A stretch of 64,000 nt of DNA from Thermoleophilaceae bacterium (GTDB taxonomy: Bacteria > Actinomycetota > Thermoleophilia > Solirubrobacterales > Thermoleophilaceae). The notes beneath the pieces were generated by a model. That model did no database searches. It was not told the origin of the DNA and was given only the letters and a program-made list of their open reading frames with translations. The stretch is from contig JAUJNF010000007.1 in the NCBI GenBank assembly GCA_030446485.1, positions 62,001 through 126,000 on the forward strand. The letters are read 5' to 3'. Positions within the stretch are counted from its first letter, which is position 1. Every line of letters starts with the position of its first letter. A program made the position numbers and the translations under genes. Below, piece by piece: positions 25,545 to 34,136 of the stretch.

Positions 25545-26396
25545 ATGCCGGCCTCCGACAGTGGGTTTTCGGCGCTACGAGCGGACTGGCTGGCCCTCTG
25601 CCGGCGTGCCTCCGAGGGCGTGATGCAGGCGCTCGACCGCCATCCGCTCACGGCCGACCGCGCCACCCAGACCGGCCGCGGGGAGGGCGGCGACATGACG
25701 CTCGTAATCGACCGCGAGGCCGAGGACGCGGTCTTCGCCGAGCTCGAGGCCCTCGGCAAGCCTTTGACGGCCGTGTCCGAGGAACGCGGAGCGGTGGCGA
25801 TCCACGGCGGCGGTCCGGTGACCGTGGTGATCGACCCGATCGACGGCTCGCTCAACGCCAAGCGCCACGTGCCCTTCTACTGCGTGTCGATCGCCGTGGC
25901 CGGCGGGCCCACCATGGCCGACGTCGGCTTCGGCTTCGTCCGCGACCTCGGCTCAGGTGAGGAGTGGTGGGCCGCCCGCGGGGAGGGGGCCCACTGCGAC
26001 GGCGAGCGCCTGCCGGCGCTCGACCCGGCCGCGCGGCTGGAGATGCTCGGCATCGAGTCCGCCCATCCGAGCCTCGTGGCCGCCGCCGCGCCGCTCCTGG
26101 CGGAGACCGGCGCCTCGCGCCTGCGCGCCCTGGGCTCGATCGCCCTGACCATGTGCGCGGTGGCGGGTGGCCGCCTGGACGGCATGGTGAGCCTCCGCTC
26201 GGCGCGCTCGGTGGACGCGGCCGCCGCGCAGCTCATCGTCCGCGAGGCGGGCGGCTGCGTAGCCTTTCCCGACGTGGGCCCCGACCGTCTCTCCGCCGCG
26301 CTGGACATCGCGATGCGCTCACGCGTGGTGGCCGGGGCCAGCGAGAAGATCCTGGACGGACTGCTGGCCCGTGTCGTGGCGCCCGCCGGTGGGTAG
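25545..26396 (+). CDS. inositol monophosphatase family protein
   Basis: 283 residues. Metal-binding motifs: SEERGAVAI (Glu), VIDPIDGSLNAKRHVPFYCVS (DPxDGT-like) and RSVDAAAAQLIVREAGG, which keeps the Asp of the usual WDxAAG but has lost the Trp. The enzymes hydrolyse inositol-1-phosphate or other sugar phosphates with Mg2+. The substrate here is open. Divergent from the helicase gene and 9 bases before topoisomerase IB. Confidence 0.85.
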   Translation: MPASDSGFSALRADWLALCRRASEGVMQALDRHPLTADRATQTGRGEGGDMTLVIDREAEDAVFAELEALGKPLTAVSEERGAVAIHGGGPVTVVIDPIDGSLNAKRHVPFYCVSIAVAGGPTMADVGFGFVRDLGSGEEWWAARGEGAHCDGERLPALDPAARLEMLGIESAHPSLVAAAAPLLAETGASRLRALGSIALTMCAVAGGRLDGMVSLRSARSVDAAAAQLIVREAGGCVAFPDVGPDRLSAALDIAMRSRVVAGASEKILDGLLARVVAPAGG

Positions 26397-26405
26397 GCCA
26401 CGTCC

Positions 26406-27488
26406 GTGCCCCGCCTGAGACGAGTCGACGTGGCCTCGCCGGGCATTCGCCGCGAGAAGGGCGGGGACGAGTTCGCGTACTTCGAGGAGGGCGGCACCCC
26501 GGTGACCGATCCCGACGTGCTGGCGCGCATCGCCGAGCTCGCGATCCCGCCGGCCTGGACCGACGTGTGGATCTCCCCCTACCCGATGGGCCACATCCAG
26601 GCCACCGGCGTCGACGCCAAGGGGCGCAAGCAGTACCTCTACCACCAGAAGTGGCGCGAGCGGCGCGACCAGGCCAAGTTCGACGACATGGTGGCCTTTG
26701 CCCGCGCCCTGCCGGACATGCGCGCCCGCGTGGAGGAGCACCTGCACGCAGCCTCAGGACCGCTGAGCATGGGCCGCGAGCGCGTACTGGCCTGTGCGGT
26801 GCGGCTGCTCGATCGCGGCTTCTTCCGCGTCGGCGGCGAGAGCTACGCCGCCGAGAACGAGACGTACGGGCTGGCCACCATGCACAAGAAGCACGTGCGG
26901 CTGGAGGACGGCACGCTCGTGTTCGACTACATCGCGAAGAGCGGCAAGCGCCGGATCCAGACCGTCGTGGACCCCGAGGTGTACGACATCGTCGATCGCC
27001 TGAAGCGCCGTCGCGGCGGCAACCCGGAGCTACTGGCCTACAAGCGCGGCCGGCAGTGGGTGGACCTCAAGTCGGCCGACATCAACGAGTACCTCAAGGA
27101 GGTCGCGGGCGGCCACTTCTCTGCCAAGGACTTCCGCACCTGGAACGCGACGCTGCTCGCGGCCCAGGCTCTGGCCGTGTCGGCGCCGATGGCCAACGGC
27201 ACGGAGAGCAAGCGCAAGCGAGCCGTCACCCGCGCGGTGAAGGAGGTCGCCCAGTACCTCGGCAACACGCCGGCCGTGGCCCGCGCTAGCTACATCGACC
27301 CGCGCGTGTTCGACCGCTTCGACGCCGGGCTCACGGTCAGCGCGGTGCTCCCCGAGACCGGTAACCAGGGCGACGTCGCGTCCATCCACGGGCCGATGGA
27401 GGAGGCGGTGCTCGGCCTGATCACCGAGCACGAGTCGTGGGGAGTCGAGCCGGTGGAGGCGGTGGAGGAACTGGCGCTGGCGAGCTAG
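26406..27488 (+). CDS. DNA topoisomerase IB
   Basis: 360 residues from GTG. The N-terminal domain reads IPPAWTDVWISPYPMGHIQA ... GRKQYLYHQKWRERRDQAKF, the usual poxvirus-like topoisomerase IB start; the catalytic part has FRVGGESYAAENETYGLATM, IAKSGKRR, FSAKDFRTWNATLLAA and the nucleophilic Tyr in TPAVARASYIDPRVF. It relaxes supercoils through a 3'-phosphotyrosine link. Bacterial forms of this size are common in actinobacteria and proteobacteria. Possibly co-transcribed with the IMPase gene. Confidence 0.9.
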   Translation: MPRLRRVDVASPGIRREKGGDEFAYFEEGGTPVTDPDVLARIAELAIPPAWTDVWISPYPMGHIQATGVDAKGRKQYLYHQKWRERRDQAKFDDMVAFARALPDMRARVEEHLHAASGPLSMGRERVLACAVRLLDRGFFRVGGESYAAENETYGLATMHKKHVRLEDGTLVFDYIAKSGKRRIQTVVDPEVYDIVDRLKRRRGGNPELLAYKRGRQWVDLKSADINEYLKEVAGGHFSAKDFRTWNATLLAAQALAVSAPMANGTESKRKRAVTRAVKEVAQYLGNTPAVARASYIDPRVFDRFDAGLTVSAVLPETGNQGDVASIHGPMEEAVLGLITEHESWGVEPVEAVEELALAS

Positions 27489-27536
27489 CTGCGCCGAGCC
27501 GCGCGGTGAGCGCTCAGGCGCGTCACCTGCGCGCCG

Positions 27537-28917
27537 TCAGGCCGCCACGGGCTCGCCGACCCGCGCCCGCGCCGGCACCGGCAGCCGCCCGCCGCGCGCC
27601 TCGGCACGCGCCCGGCCGCGCGCCATCTCCTTCTCCATCTCGAGCATGAAGTCGTCGAAGTCGACCTGCATGGTGTGGCGCTTGGAGGCCACGTAGCGCT
27701 TGAACATGCGCTTGCGCTCAGCCTCCACTTCGCGCGCTCGCGGTCCATGTCCGAGCGCATCTCCCGTTCCGACGGGAAGGCGTAGCGCCCGCACAGATGC
27801 TCCGCCACCCACGCGCCCTGCCGCTCGGCGGCGGGCATGATCGCGCCCAGCGGCTGGAACAGGCCGATGAAGAAGAGGTTGTCCATGTCGGGCTTTCGCA
27901 GGCGCTTGAACAGGGGGAGATCGTTGTCGGGGCCGAGATGAACTCGGGGTCGAAGAACGGGAAGGTGACCTTGTAGCCCGTGCAGTACACGACGTAGTCG
28001 GCCTTCTCCACGCTGCCGTCGGCGAACCGCACGCTGTCGCCTTCGAGCGAGGCGACGTTGGGCTTGGGCGTGATCTCGCCGTGCTGGATGCGGCTGAGGA
28101 TGTCGCTCGAGATCGTGGGGTGAGCGTCGCCGAAGCGGTGGTCGGGCTTCGGGAGCCCGAAGCGCTCCAGGTCGCCCTGGTAGGCCTTCAGCAACCCCTG
28201 GAAGATCTTGCGCCGGACCTCGAACGGGACCTTCGGCGAGCCGCCGATCTGGTCCGTGGGCTTGCCGAAGATGTACTTCGGCAGGATGTGCGCGCCGCGG
28301 CGGGCGGCCAGGAACGTCTCGTTGGCCACGAACGAGGACTCCACCGCGATGTCCATCGCGCTGTTGCCCATGCCGAGCACCACCACGTTCTTGCCCGCGA
28401 AGTCGCCGGAGTCGATGTACGAGTGGGCGTGCATCTGCACGCCGTCGAACTCGCCGGGGAAGGGCGGCTCCGGCCAACGCGGGTCCCAGTGGTGCCCGTT
28501 GGCCACGAGCACGACGTCGTAGAGCCGCTTCTCGCCGCCCTCGATGGTGATCTCCCACACCCCGTCGGCTCGTCGCTCGGCGCGCTCGACCGGGGTGTTG
28601 AACTCGATGTGCTCGCGTAGGCGGTAGTGATCAACGTAGTCGTTGAAGTACTCGAAGATGTGGGTGTGCTTCGGGAAGTCGGGATACGACTTCGGCATCG
28701 GGAAGTCCGCGTACTCCATGCGCTCGCGCGAGGTGTTGATGTGCAGGGAGCGGTAGGCCGCCGACATGCCGTTGGGGTTCTCGAAGGCCCAGTTGCCACC
28801 TACGCGGTCGGACTTCTCGAGCACCTCGAACGGGATGCCGCGATCCTTCAGGCCCTTGGCCGCGGCGATGCCCGACGAGCCGGCTCCGATCACGCATGTG
28901 GTTGGCAGCGCTGACAC
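27537..28917 (-). pseudogene. flavin-containing monooxygenase, two frameshifts
   Basis: About 460 residues in three frames from a GTG at 28917. TCVIGAGSSGIAAAKGLKDRG binds FAD; FDGVQMHAHSYID is the FMO fingerprint (FxGxxxHxxxY); NVVVLGMGNSAMDIAVE binds NADPH. The frame breaks near 27929-27934 (EFISAP to DNDLPLFKRLRKPDMDNL, one C missing) and again near 27727-27731 (one G missing), then ends in KRMFKRYVASKRHTMQVDF. Restoring one base at each site gives a complete FMO. Such enzymes oxygenate N, S or ketone groups. Probable sequencing errors rather than decay. Confidence 0.8.
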
Positions 28918-28994
28918 GCCGTGCGAGATTAGCGCGGTTACGCGCGTTGTCGCGAGGCGTTTGAGGCGGCGGGGCATGCGGTAGCACCGCCCTC

Positions 28995-29648
28995 GTGCCC
29001 ACAGCCGCACTCCTCGACATCGACGGCACGCTCGTCGACACCAACTACCACCACACGATCGCCTGGTACCGGTCGTTCCGCCAGGCGGAGGTCTTCGTGC
29101 CGATGTGGTGGCTCCACCGTCACATCGGAATCGGGAGCGACCAGTTCGTGGAGTACGCGGCGGGCAAGCAGGTGGCCGAGGAGCACGGCGACCAGCTCAA
29201 GGCCGCCCATACGGCGCACTACTCGATCCTCATAGAGGAGACGGCGCCGTTCCCCGGCGCGCGCGACCTGGTCGCGGACCTCAAGGACCGTGGGCGCACG
29301 GTCGTGCTCGCGAGCTCCGCGGCTGCGCACGAGCTCGATCACTACCTCGACCAGCTCGACGCGCGCGACCTCGCCGACGACTGGACGAGCTCCGCCGACG
29401 TCGAGGCCACCAAGCCCAACCCCGACCTGATCGAGGCGGGGCTCGAGAAGGCCGGCACGCGCGAGGCCGTGCTAGTGGGCGACACGATCTGGGACATCGA
29501 GGCCGCCGGGAAGGCCGGCATCGAGACGGTGGCGCTGCTCACCGGCGGCTTCTCGGAGGCCGAGCTCCGGGACGCCGGGGCCGTGGCGGTGTACGACTCG
29601 CTGGAGAAGCTGCGCGCCGACATAGGGAGCACTCCGCTGGCCGGCTGA
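28995..29648 (+). CDS. HAD-superfamily hydrolase
   Basis: 217 residues from GTG. Motif I AALLDIDGTLVDTN, a helical cap (HHTIAWYRSFRQAEVFVPMW), motif II VVLASSAA, motif III/IV EATKPNPDLI and LVGDTIWDIEAAGKAGI. It belongs to the beta-phosphoglucomutase/phosphoglycolate phosphatase-like subgroup; the substrate is not predictable. Divergent from the monooxygenase and upstream of the glycan cluster, but separated from it by 98 bases. Confidence 0.85.
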   Translation: MPTAALLDIDGTLVDTNYHHTIAWYRSFRQAEVFVPMWWLHRHIGIGSDQFVEYAAGKQVAEEHGDQLKAAHTAHYSILIEETAPFPGARDLVADLKDRGRTVVLASSAAAHELDHYLDQLDARDLADDWTSSADVEATKPNPDLIEAGLEKAGTREAVLVGDTIWDIEAAGKAGIETVALLTGGFSEAELRDAGAVAVYDSLEKLRADIGSTPLAG

Positions 29649-29746
29649 CCCGCGGACACCGAGAAGCGGTTGTTTCGGTTCTCCTGTAAGGGGAGAAGTG
29701 CTTTCCATTGTGAATGCGGCCGAAATAGGTAGCGCGGGCCGTTGAC
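29649..29746 (+). promoter_or_regulatory. leader region of the heptose glycan cluster
   Basis: 98 bases before the carbamoyltransferase start, AT-richer than the surroundings. It contains a perfect 6-bp inverted repeat, TTCTCC at 29679-29684 and GGAGAA at 29692-29697, with a 7-base loop. No clear -35/-10 pair. As the only gap before ten overlapping or closely spaced genes, it should hold the main promoter. Confidence 0.4.
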
Positions 29747-31423
29747 GTGCGCGTGCTCGGCGTCAACGCGGTCTTCCACGACCCCGCCGCCGCGCTGGTG
29801 GTCGACGGCCGAGTGGTGGCAGCCGCCGAGGAGGAGCGCTTCAGCCGCCGCAAGCACGGCAAGGCGGCGGTGCCCTTCTCCACCTGGGAGCTGCCCGAGG
29901 CCTCCATGCACTGGTGTCTCGAGCGCGGAGGGGTGGGCCCCGCCGACCTGGACGCGGTGGCCTACTCGTACGACCCGCGGCTCGCGCCGGCCCCGGCCGA
30001 CCTCGTGGAGGACGAGTGGGAGGGCCTGCGCACGCTGTACGCGAGTCGTGCGCCGCTCTTCCTGAAGACGGCTCTGCCGGGCGTGGATCCCGAGCGGGTC
30101 CGCTTCGTTCCCCATCACGTGGCTCACGCCGCCTCCGCGCATCTGGCCTCGCCGTGGAGATCCTCGAGCGTGATGGTGGTCGATGGGCGCGGCGAGCGGA
30201 GCTCGCATCTGGCCGGGAGGTACGAGGGCGGCCGCCTCGAGACCATGGCCGCCCAGGGGCTGCCGCACTCGCTCGGGCTGATGTACGAGGAGGTGACCGA
30301 GCACCTCGGCTTCCGGCGCTCGTCCGACGAGTACAAGGTGATGGCCATGGCCTCCTACGGACGGCCCGCCTACCTCGAGGAGCTGCGCCGCCTCGTGCAC
30401 GCGACCGGCGACGGCGGCTTCCGCACAGAGCCGATCGACTGGCACGGGCTGGCGCCGCGGCTGCGGCGGGGGGAGGACTGGCGCCCGGAGCACGCCGACC
30501 TAGCCGCGAGCGTGCAGGCGCGGGTCGAGGAGATGCTGATCGAGCTGGCCGAGTGGCTGCACTCGCGTACGGGAGACCGCCGGCTGACGATGGCCGGCGG
30601 GGTGGCGCTCAACTGCGTGGCCAACTCGCGCCTGCTCCGGGAGGGCCCGTTCGACGAGATCTGGGTGCAGCCCGCGGCCGGCGATGCCGGCACCGCGCTC
30701 GGCTCCGCCCTGCAGGTGGCGCACGACCTCGGAGACGAGATCACGCCGATGCCGACCGCGGCGCTCGGCCGCGAATGGACCGACGACGCGATCGGCGCGT
30801 GGCTGGAGGGAGCCGCCGTCGAGGCCGAGCGTCCGGCGGACATCGCCGAGGCCATCGGCGAGATCCTGGCCGAGGACGGTGTGGTGGCCTGGTTCCAGGG
30901 CCGCAGCGAATATGGCCCTCGGGCCCTCGGCCACCGGAGCCTGCTGGCCGATCCGCGACACGCCGGCAACCTCGAGCGCCTGAACGACATCAAGGGGCGC
31001 GAGCAGTTCCGGCCCGTCGCCCCGATGGTGCTGGCGGAGCGCGCCGGCGAGATCTTCGAAGGAGCGTTGCCGAGCCCGTACATGCTCTTCACGCACCACG
31101 TGCGGGACGGGTGGGAGACACGCATCCCCGCCGTTGTCCATGTGGACGGTACGGCGCGGATACAGACCGTCGACCGGCGCGAGGAACCGCTGATGGCCCG
31201 CGTGCTCGAGAGCTTCGAGCGCCGCACCGGAGTGCCGGTGGTGGTGAACACCAGCCTCAACACGGCGGGGCGCCCGATGGTCGACGACCCGCGCGACGCG
31301 CTCGAGTGCTTCGGCTCGGCGCCCGTGGACGCGCTGGCGATCGGGCCGTATCTGGTCCGGCGCGCGCGGTCGACGCCGCGAGCGCACGACGCGGTGGCCG
31401 CGACCGCGGGGGTGGGCGCGTGA
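29747..31423 (+). CDS. NodU/CmcH-family carbamoyltransferase
   Basis: 558 residues from GTG. N-terminal kinase-like domain: LGVNAVFHDPAAALVVDG, AAAEEERFSRRKHG, HHVAHAASAH (His-rich metal/carbamoyl-adenylate site), VMVVDGRGE; MAGGVALNCVANSRLL and PAAGDAGTALGSAL in the middle; C-terminal YrdC-like or carbamoyl-transfer part WFQGRSEYGPRALGHRSLL and NTSLNTAGRPMVDDP. The family uses carbamoyl phosphate and ATP to carbamoylate hydroxyls on sugars or natural products. First gene of the glycan cluster, overlapping the glycosyltransferase start (GTGA). Here the acceptor is probably a heptose or other sugar of the cluster product (inference). Confidence 0.9.
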   Translation: MRVLGVNAVFHDPAAALVVDGRVVAAAEEERFSRRKHGKAAVPFSTWELPEASMHWCLERGGVGPADLDAVAYSYDPRLAPAPADLVEDEWEGLRTLYASRAPLFLKTALPGVDPERVRFVPHHVAHAASAHLASPWRSSSVMVVDGRGERSSHLAGRYEGGRLETMAAQGLPHSLGLMYEEVTEHLGFRRSSDEYKVMAMASYGRPAYLEELRRLVHATGDGGFRTEPIDWHGLAPRLRRGEDWRPEHADLAASVQARVEEMLIELAEWLHSRTGDRRLTMAGGVALNCVANSRLLREGPFDEIWVQPAAGDAGTALGSALQVAHDLGDEITPMPTAALGREWTDDAIGAWLEGAAVEAERPADIAEAIGEILAEDGVVAWFQGRSEYGPRALGHRSLLADPRHAGNLERLNDIKGREQFRPVAPMVLAERAGEIFEGALPSPYMLFTHHVRDGWETRIPAVVHVDGTARIQTVDRREEPLMARVLESFERRTGVPVVVNTSLNTAGRPMVDDPRDALECFGSAPVDALAIGPYLVRRARSTPRAHDAVAATAGVGA

Positions 31424-33096
31424 TCGCCTACGACGTGGTGGTGCCGACCGCCGGGAGGGACACCCTCGGAGACCTGCTCCATGCGCTGGCGAACGGCCAG
31501 GGCCCCCGCCGCAGAGCGTCGTCGTGGTGGACGACCGCCCCGGCGCCCCGGCGGAGCCGCTCGCCGGCCTCGCCCGGGCCGGACCGCTGCGGCCGCTGCT
31601 GCGAGTGCTGCCCCGCCGCCGCGCGCAACCGCGGCTGGCGCGCCGCCGGCTCCGAGTGGGCGGCGTTCCTGGACGATGACGTCGTCCCCGCGCCGGACTG
31701 GGCCGCGCGCCTGGCCGACGACCTCGCCGGCCTCTCCTCCGCCGTGGCGGGCAGCCAGGGCCATATCCGGGTGCCGCTGCCGCCCGACGGGCCGCCCACC
31801 GACTGGGAGCGCAACGTCGCCGGGCTCGAGGGCGCCCGCTGGGCCACGGCCGACATGGCGTACCGGCGCGCGGACCTCGCCTCCGTCGGCGGCTTCGACG
31901 AGCGCTTCCCGCGTGCCTACCGCGAGGACGCCGACCTGGCGCTGCGGCTCCTCGACCGCGGCCGGCTCCTCGCGCAGGGTGAGCGGACCGTGGAGCATCC
32001 GGTGCGAGCCGCCTCACCGTGGGTGAGCGTGCGCCTGCAGGCCGGCAACGCCGACGACGCGCTCATGCGCGCCCTGCACGGATCCCGGTGGCGGGATCGG
32101 GCCGGCGTTTCGCGCGGCCGGCGCCGCCGGCACCTGGCCACCGTGGCGGCCGGCTGCGCGGCGCTCGGGGCGATCGCGACGGGCCGCCGTGGCCTTGCGC
32201 GCCTCGGCGCACTCGGGTGGGCCGCCGGCCCGATCGAGCTGGCCGCGGCGCGAATCGCTCCCGGGCCGCGCACCGGCGCCGAGGTGGCCACGATGGTGGC
32301 CACGAGCGCGGTGATTCCCTTCGCCGCCGTGGGCTGGTGGCTCGTGGGGCGTGCACGCCTCGGTCGCCTGCTGGCCACGGACTGCGCACCGCGCACTGAC
32401 CGCTCGGCCGCGCGCCACGCACCGCGCGCCGTCCGTTCGGCCGCGCGCCACGCACCGGGCGCTGACCCGGAAGGCTCGGAGATACGCGTAGGAAGTTGCA
32501 CCACAGGCAAGAAAGTTGCCTCCTCAGACCACTTGTTGGCCGTATCTCCGAGCGTCTCCGCGGGAGGGCGCGAGCTGCCCGACGCCGTCCTCCTCGACCG
32601 CGACGGCACGCTGATCCACGACGTCCCCTACAACGGCGACCCCGATCGCGTGGTGCCCGTGCCGGGGGCGAGAAAGGCGCTCGAGCGCCTGCGCGAAGCG
32701 GGCGTTCCCCTCGCGGTCGTCTCCAACCAGAGCGGGGTCGCGCGCGGCCTGCTCACCACCGAGAACGTGACCGCCGTGAACCGCCGCGTCGAGGAGCTGC
32801 TCGGCCCGCTCGGGCACTGGGCGGTGTGCCCGCACGGGCCCGACGACGGCTGCGGATGCCGCAAGCCGGCGCCCGGGCTGGTGCTCGAGGCGGCGGCGGC
32901 GGTCGGCGCCCGGCCCGAGCGCTGTGTGGTCGTCGGCGACATCGGGGCCGACGTGGAGGCCGCCCGCGCCGCCGGAGCCCGCGGCGTGCTCGTGCCCACG
33001 CCGCGCACGCGCCAGGAGGAAATCGAGGCCGCCCCCGAGGTGGCACCCGACCTGACCGCCGCGGTGGAGTTGCTGGTGGGGGGTGCGCGCCCGTGA
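31420..33096 (+). CDS. family 2 glycosyltransferase fused to GmhB-like HAD phosphatase (internal frame disturbance)
   Basis: One open frame of 558 residues from GTG 31420. Residues 1-330: GT2 domain, YDVVVPTAGRDTLGDLLHAL, AARNRGWRAAGSEWAAFLDDD (donor/metal), VGGFDERFPRAYREDADLAL, then two hydrophobic helices. Bases 31505-31612 make sense only in another frame (QSVVVVDDRPGAPAEPLAGL), so a base seems missing in the C-run at 31503-31507 and more bases near 31611-31623. Residues 385-558: HAD-IIIA, VLLDRDGTLIHDVPYNGDP, VVSNQSGVARGL, zinc motif CPHGPDDGCGCRKPAPG, VVVGDIGADVEAARAAGA. This is the GmhB (heptose 1,7-bisphosphate 7-phosphatase) pattern. The linker holds odd repeats and a palindrome; a separate HAD start there (TTG 32533/32536, or CTG after GGGAGGG) is possible. 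Confidence 0.75.
   Translation: MIAYDVVVPTAGRDTLGDLLHALANGQGPRRRASSWWTTAPAPRRSRSPASPGPDRCGRCCECCPAAARNRGWRAAGSEWAAFLDDDVVPAPDWAARLADDLAGLSSAVAGSQGHIRVPLPPDGPPTDWERNVAGLEGARWATADMAYRRADLASVGGFDERFPRAYREDADLALRLLDRGRLLAQGERTVEHPVRAASPWVSVRLQAGNADDALMRALHGSRWRDRAGVSRGRRRRHLATVAAGCAALGAIATGRRGLARLGALGWAAGPIELAAARIAPGPRTGAEVATMVATSAVIPFAAVGWWLVGRARLGRLLATDCAPRTDRSAARHAPRAVRSAARHAPGADPEGSEIRVGSCTTGKKVASSDHLLAVSPSVSAGGRELPDAVLLDRDGTLIHDVPYNGDPDRVVPVPGARKALERLREAGVPLAVVSNQSGVARGLLTTENVTAVNRRVEELLGPLGHWAVCPHGPDDGCGCRKPAPGLVLEAAAAVGARPERCVVVGDIGADVEAARAAGARGVLVPTPRTRQEEIEAAPEVAPDLTAAVELLVGGARP
32404..32457 (+). repeat. 33-bp direct repeat, two copies, in the linker
   Basis: TCGGCCGCGCGCCACGCACC followed by G occurs at 32404-32424 and again at 32437-32457, exactly 33 bases apart. 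At protein level it gives RSAARHAPRAV then RSAARHAPGAD. It lies between the glycosyltransferase and phosphatase domains, just before the palindromic element. Confidence 0.8.
32474..32553. repeat. 80-bp palindromic element of unknown type
   Basis: GCTCGGAGATACG at 32474-32486 is the exact inverse of CGTATCTCCGAGC at 32541-32553 (13 of 13). Between them a second perfect stem is present: AGGCAA at 32505-32510 and TTGCCT at 32516-32521 around GAAAG. The element is clearly AT-richer than the surrounding cluster and its translation (VGSCTTGKKVASSDHLLAV) looks unlike protein domains of the neighbourhood. It may be a structured RNA leader of the phosphatase cistron, or a small inserted (MITE-like) element that happens to leave the frame open. 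Confidence 0.6.
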
Positions 33097-34136
33097 AGCC
33101 GCACGTGCTCGTGGCCCGCCTGGACAACGACGGCGACGTGCTGCTCGCCGGCCCCGCCGTGCGCGCGGTGGCCGCTGGCGCGAGCCGGGTGACCATGCTG
33201 TGCGGCCCGCGCGGGAGGGCCGCCGCCCGCATCCTCCCCGGAGTCGACCAGATCATGGTGCACCGGGCGCCGTGGATCGATCCCGAGCCGGAGCCCGTCA
33301 GCCGCGCCGGCGCCCTCGCGCTCGTGGGCGAGCTCGGACGCCGCCGCATCGATCAGGCGGTGATCCTCACCTCGTTCCACCAGAGCCCGCTTCCCCTGGC
33401 GCTGCTGCTGCGCATGGCCGGCGTGCCGACGATCGCGGCCACGAGCATCGACTACCCGGGCTCGCTGCTCGACATCCGCCACCGCATCGACGACGATGTG
33501 CACGAGGTCGAGCGCTCCCTGTCGCTCGTGGCCACGCTGGGCTACGAGCCGCCGCCCGGCGACGACCGGCGCCTGGCGGTGCTCAGGCCCGCCGCCGTCC
33601 GCTCGGCCCCGGTCGCCGACGAGCCGTACGTGGTGGTGCATCCCGGAGCGTCGGTCACCGCGCGCGCGTGGGAGCCCGAGCGCTGCGCGGCGTTGGTGGA
33701 CGCCCTGGTTGCCGCGGGACGCCGGGTGGTGGTCACCGGCGGCCCCGGTGAGCGCGCGCTCACCGCGCTCGTTGCCGGCCCCCCGCAGCCCGAGGTGCTC
33801 GACCTCGGCGGCCGGACGGACCTCCCGCAGCTCGCCGAGGTGCTGGCCGCCGCCGGCGCGGTGGTGGTGGGCAACACTGGGCCGGCGCACCTCGCCGCCG
33901 CGGTGGGGACGCCCGTCGTCTCCCTCTACGCACCGACGGTTCCGGCGGTGCGCTGGCGCCCGTGGATGGTCCCGCATGAGCTCCTGTACATGGACGTGCC
34001 GTGCGCGGGTTGCCGCGCGCGCGAGTGCCCCGTGCCCGGCCACCCCTGCCTGGGCGGCGTCACGGTGCCCGAGGTGGCGGCGGCCGTCGGGCGCCTGGCG
34101 GGAGCGCCGCGGGCGCTCGAGGCGGTGGCGGGATGA
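33093..34136 (+). CDS. GT9 heptosyltransferase-like glycosyltransferase
   Basis: 347 residues from GTG, overlapping the preceding stop (GTGA). GT9 features: VLVARLDNDGDVLLAGPAVR at the N-terminus (acceptor side), VILTSFHQSPLPLAL, a central YVVVHPGASVTARAWEPERC, VVVTGGPGERALT, DLGGRTDLPQLAEVLAAAG and VVGNTGPAHLAAAVGTPVVS (ADP-heptose side). Usual GT9 enzymes transfer heptose from ADP-heptose to LPS core. A Cys-rich insert near the end (CAGCRARECPVPGHPC) is kept in many family members and may bind metal. With gmhA and hldE nearby, ADP-heptose is the likely donor. Confidence 0.85.
   Translation: MKPHVLVARLDNDGDVLLAGPAVRAVAAGASRVTMLCGPRGRAAARILPGVDQIMVHRAPWIDPEPEPVSRAGALALVGELGRRRIDQAVILTSFHQSPLPLALLLRMAGVPTIAATSIDYPGSLLDIRHRIDDDVHEVERSLSLVATLGYEPPPGDDRRLAVLRPAAVRSAPVADEPYVVVHPGASVTARAWEPERCAALVDALVAAGRRVVVTGGPGERALTALVAGPPQPEVLDLGGRTDLPQLAEVLAAAGAVVVGNTGPAHLAAAVGTPVVSLYAPTVPAVRWRPWMVPHELLYMDVPCAGCRARECPVPGHPCLGGVTVPEVAAAVGRLAGAPRALEAVAG

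Noticed and set aside
22567..25623. Very long open frame (about 1,018 codons) on the plus strand opposite the helicase-nuclease
   Set aside because: It is His/Arg/Gln-rich without domains and lies exactly antisense to a gene with all helicase motifs; long antisense frames are expected at this GC content.
32500..32553. Known riboswitch class (c-di-GMP, ykkC, purine) in the palindromic element
   Set aside because: Only two simple stems are visible, and none of the conserved bases of those classes could be matched by eye.
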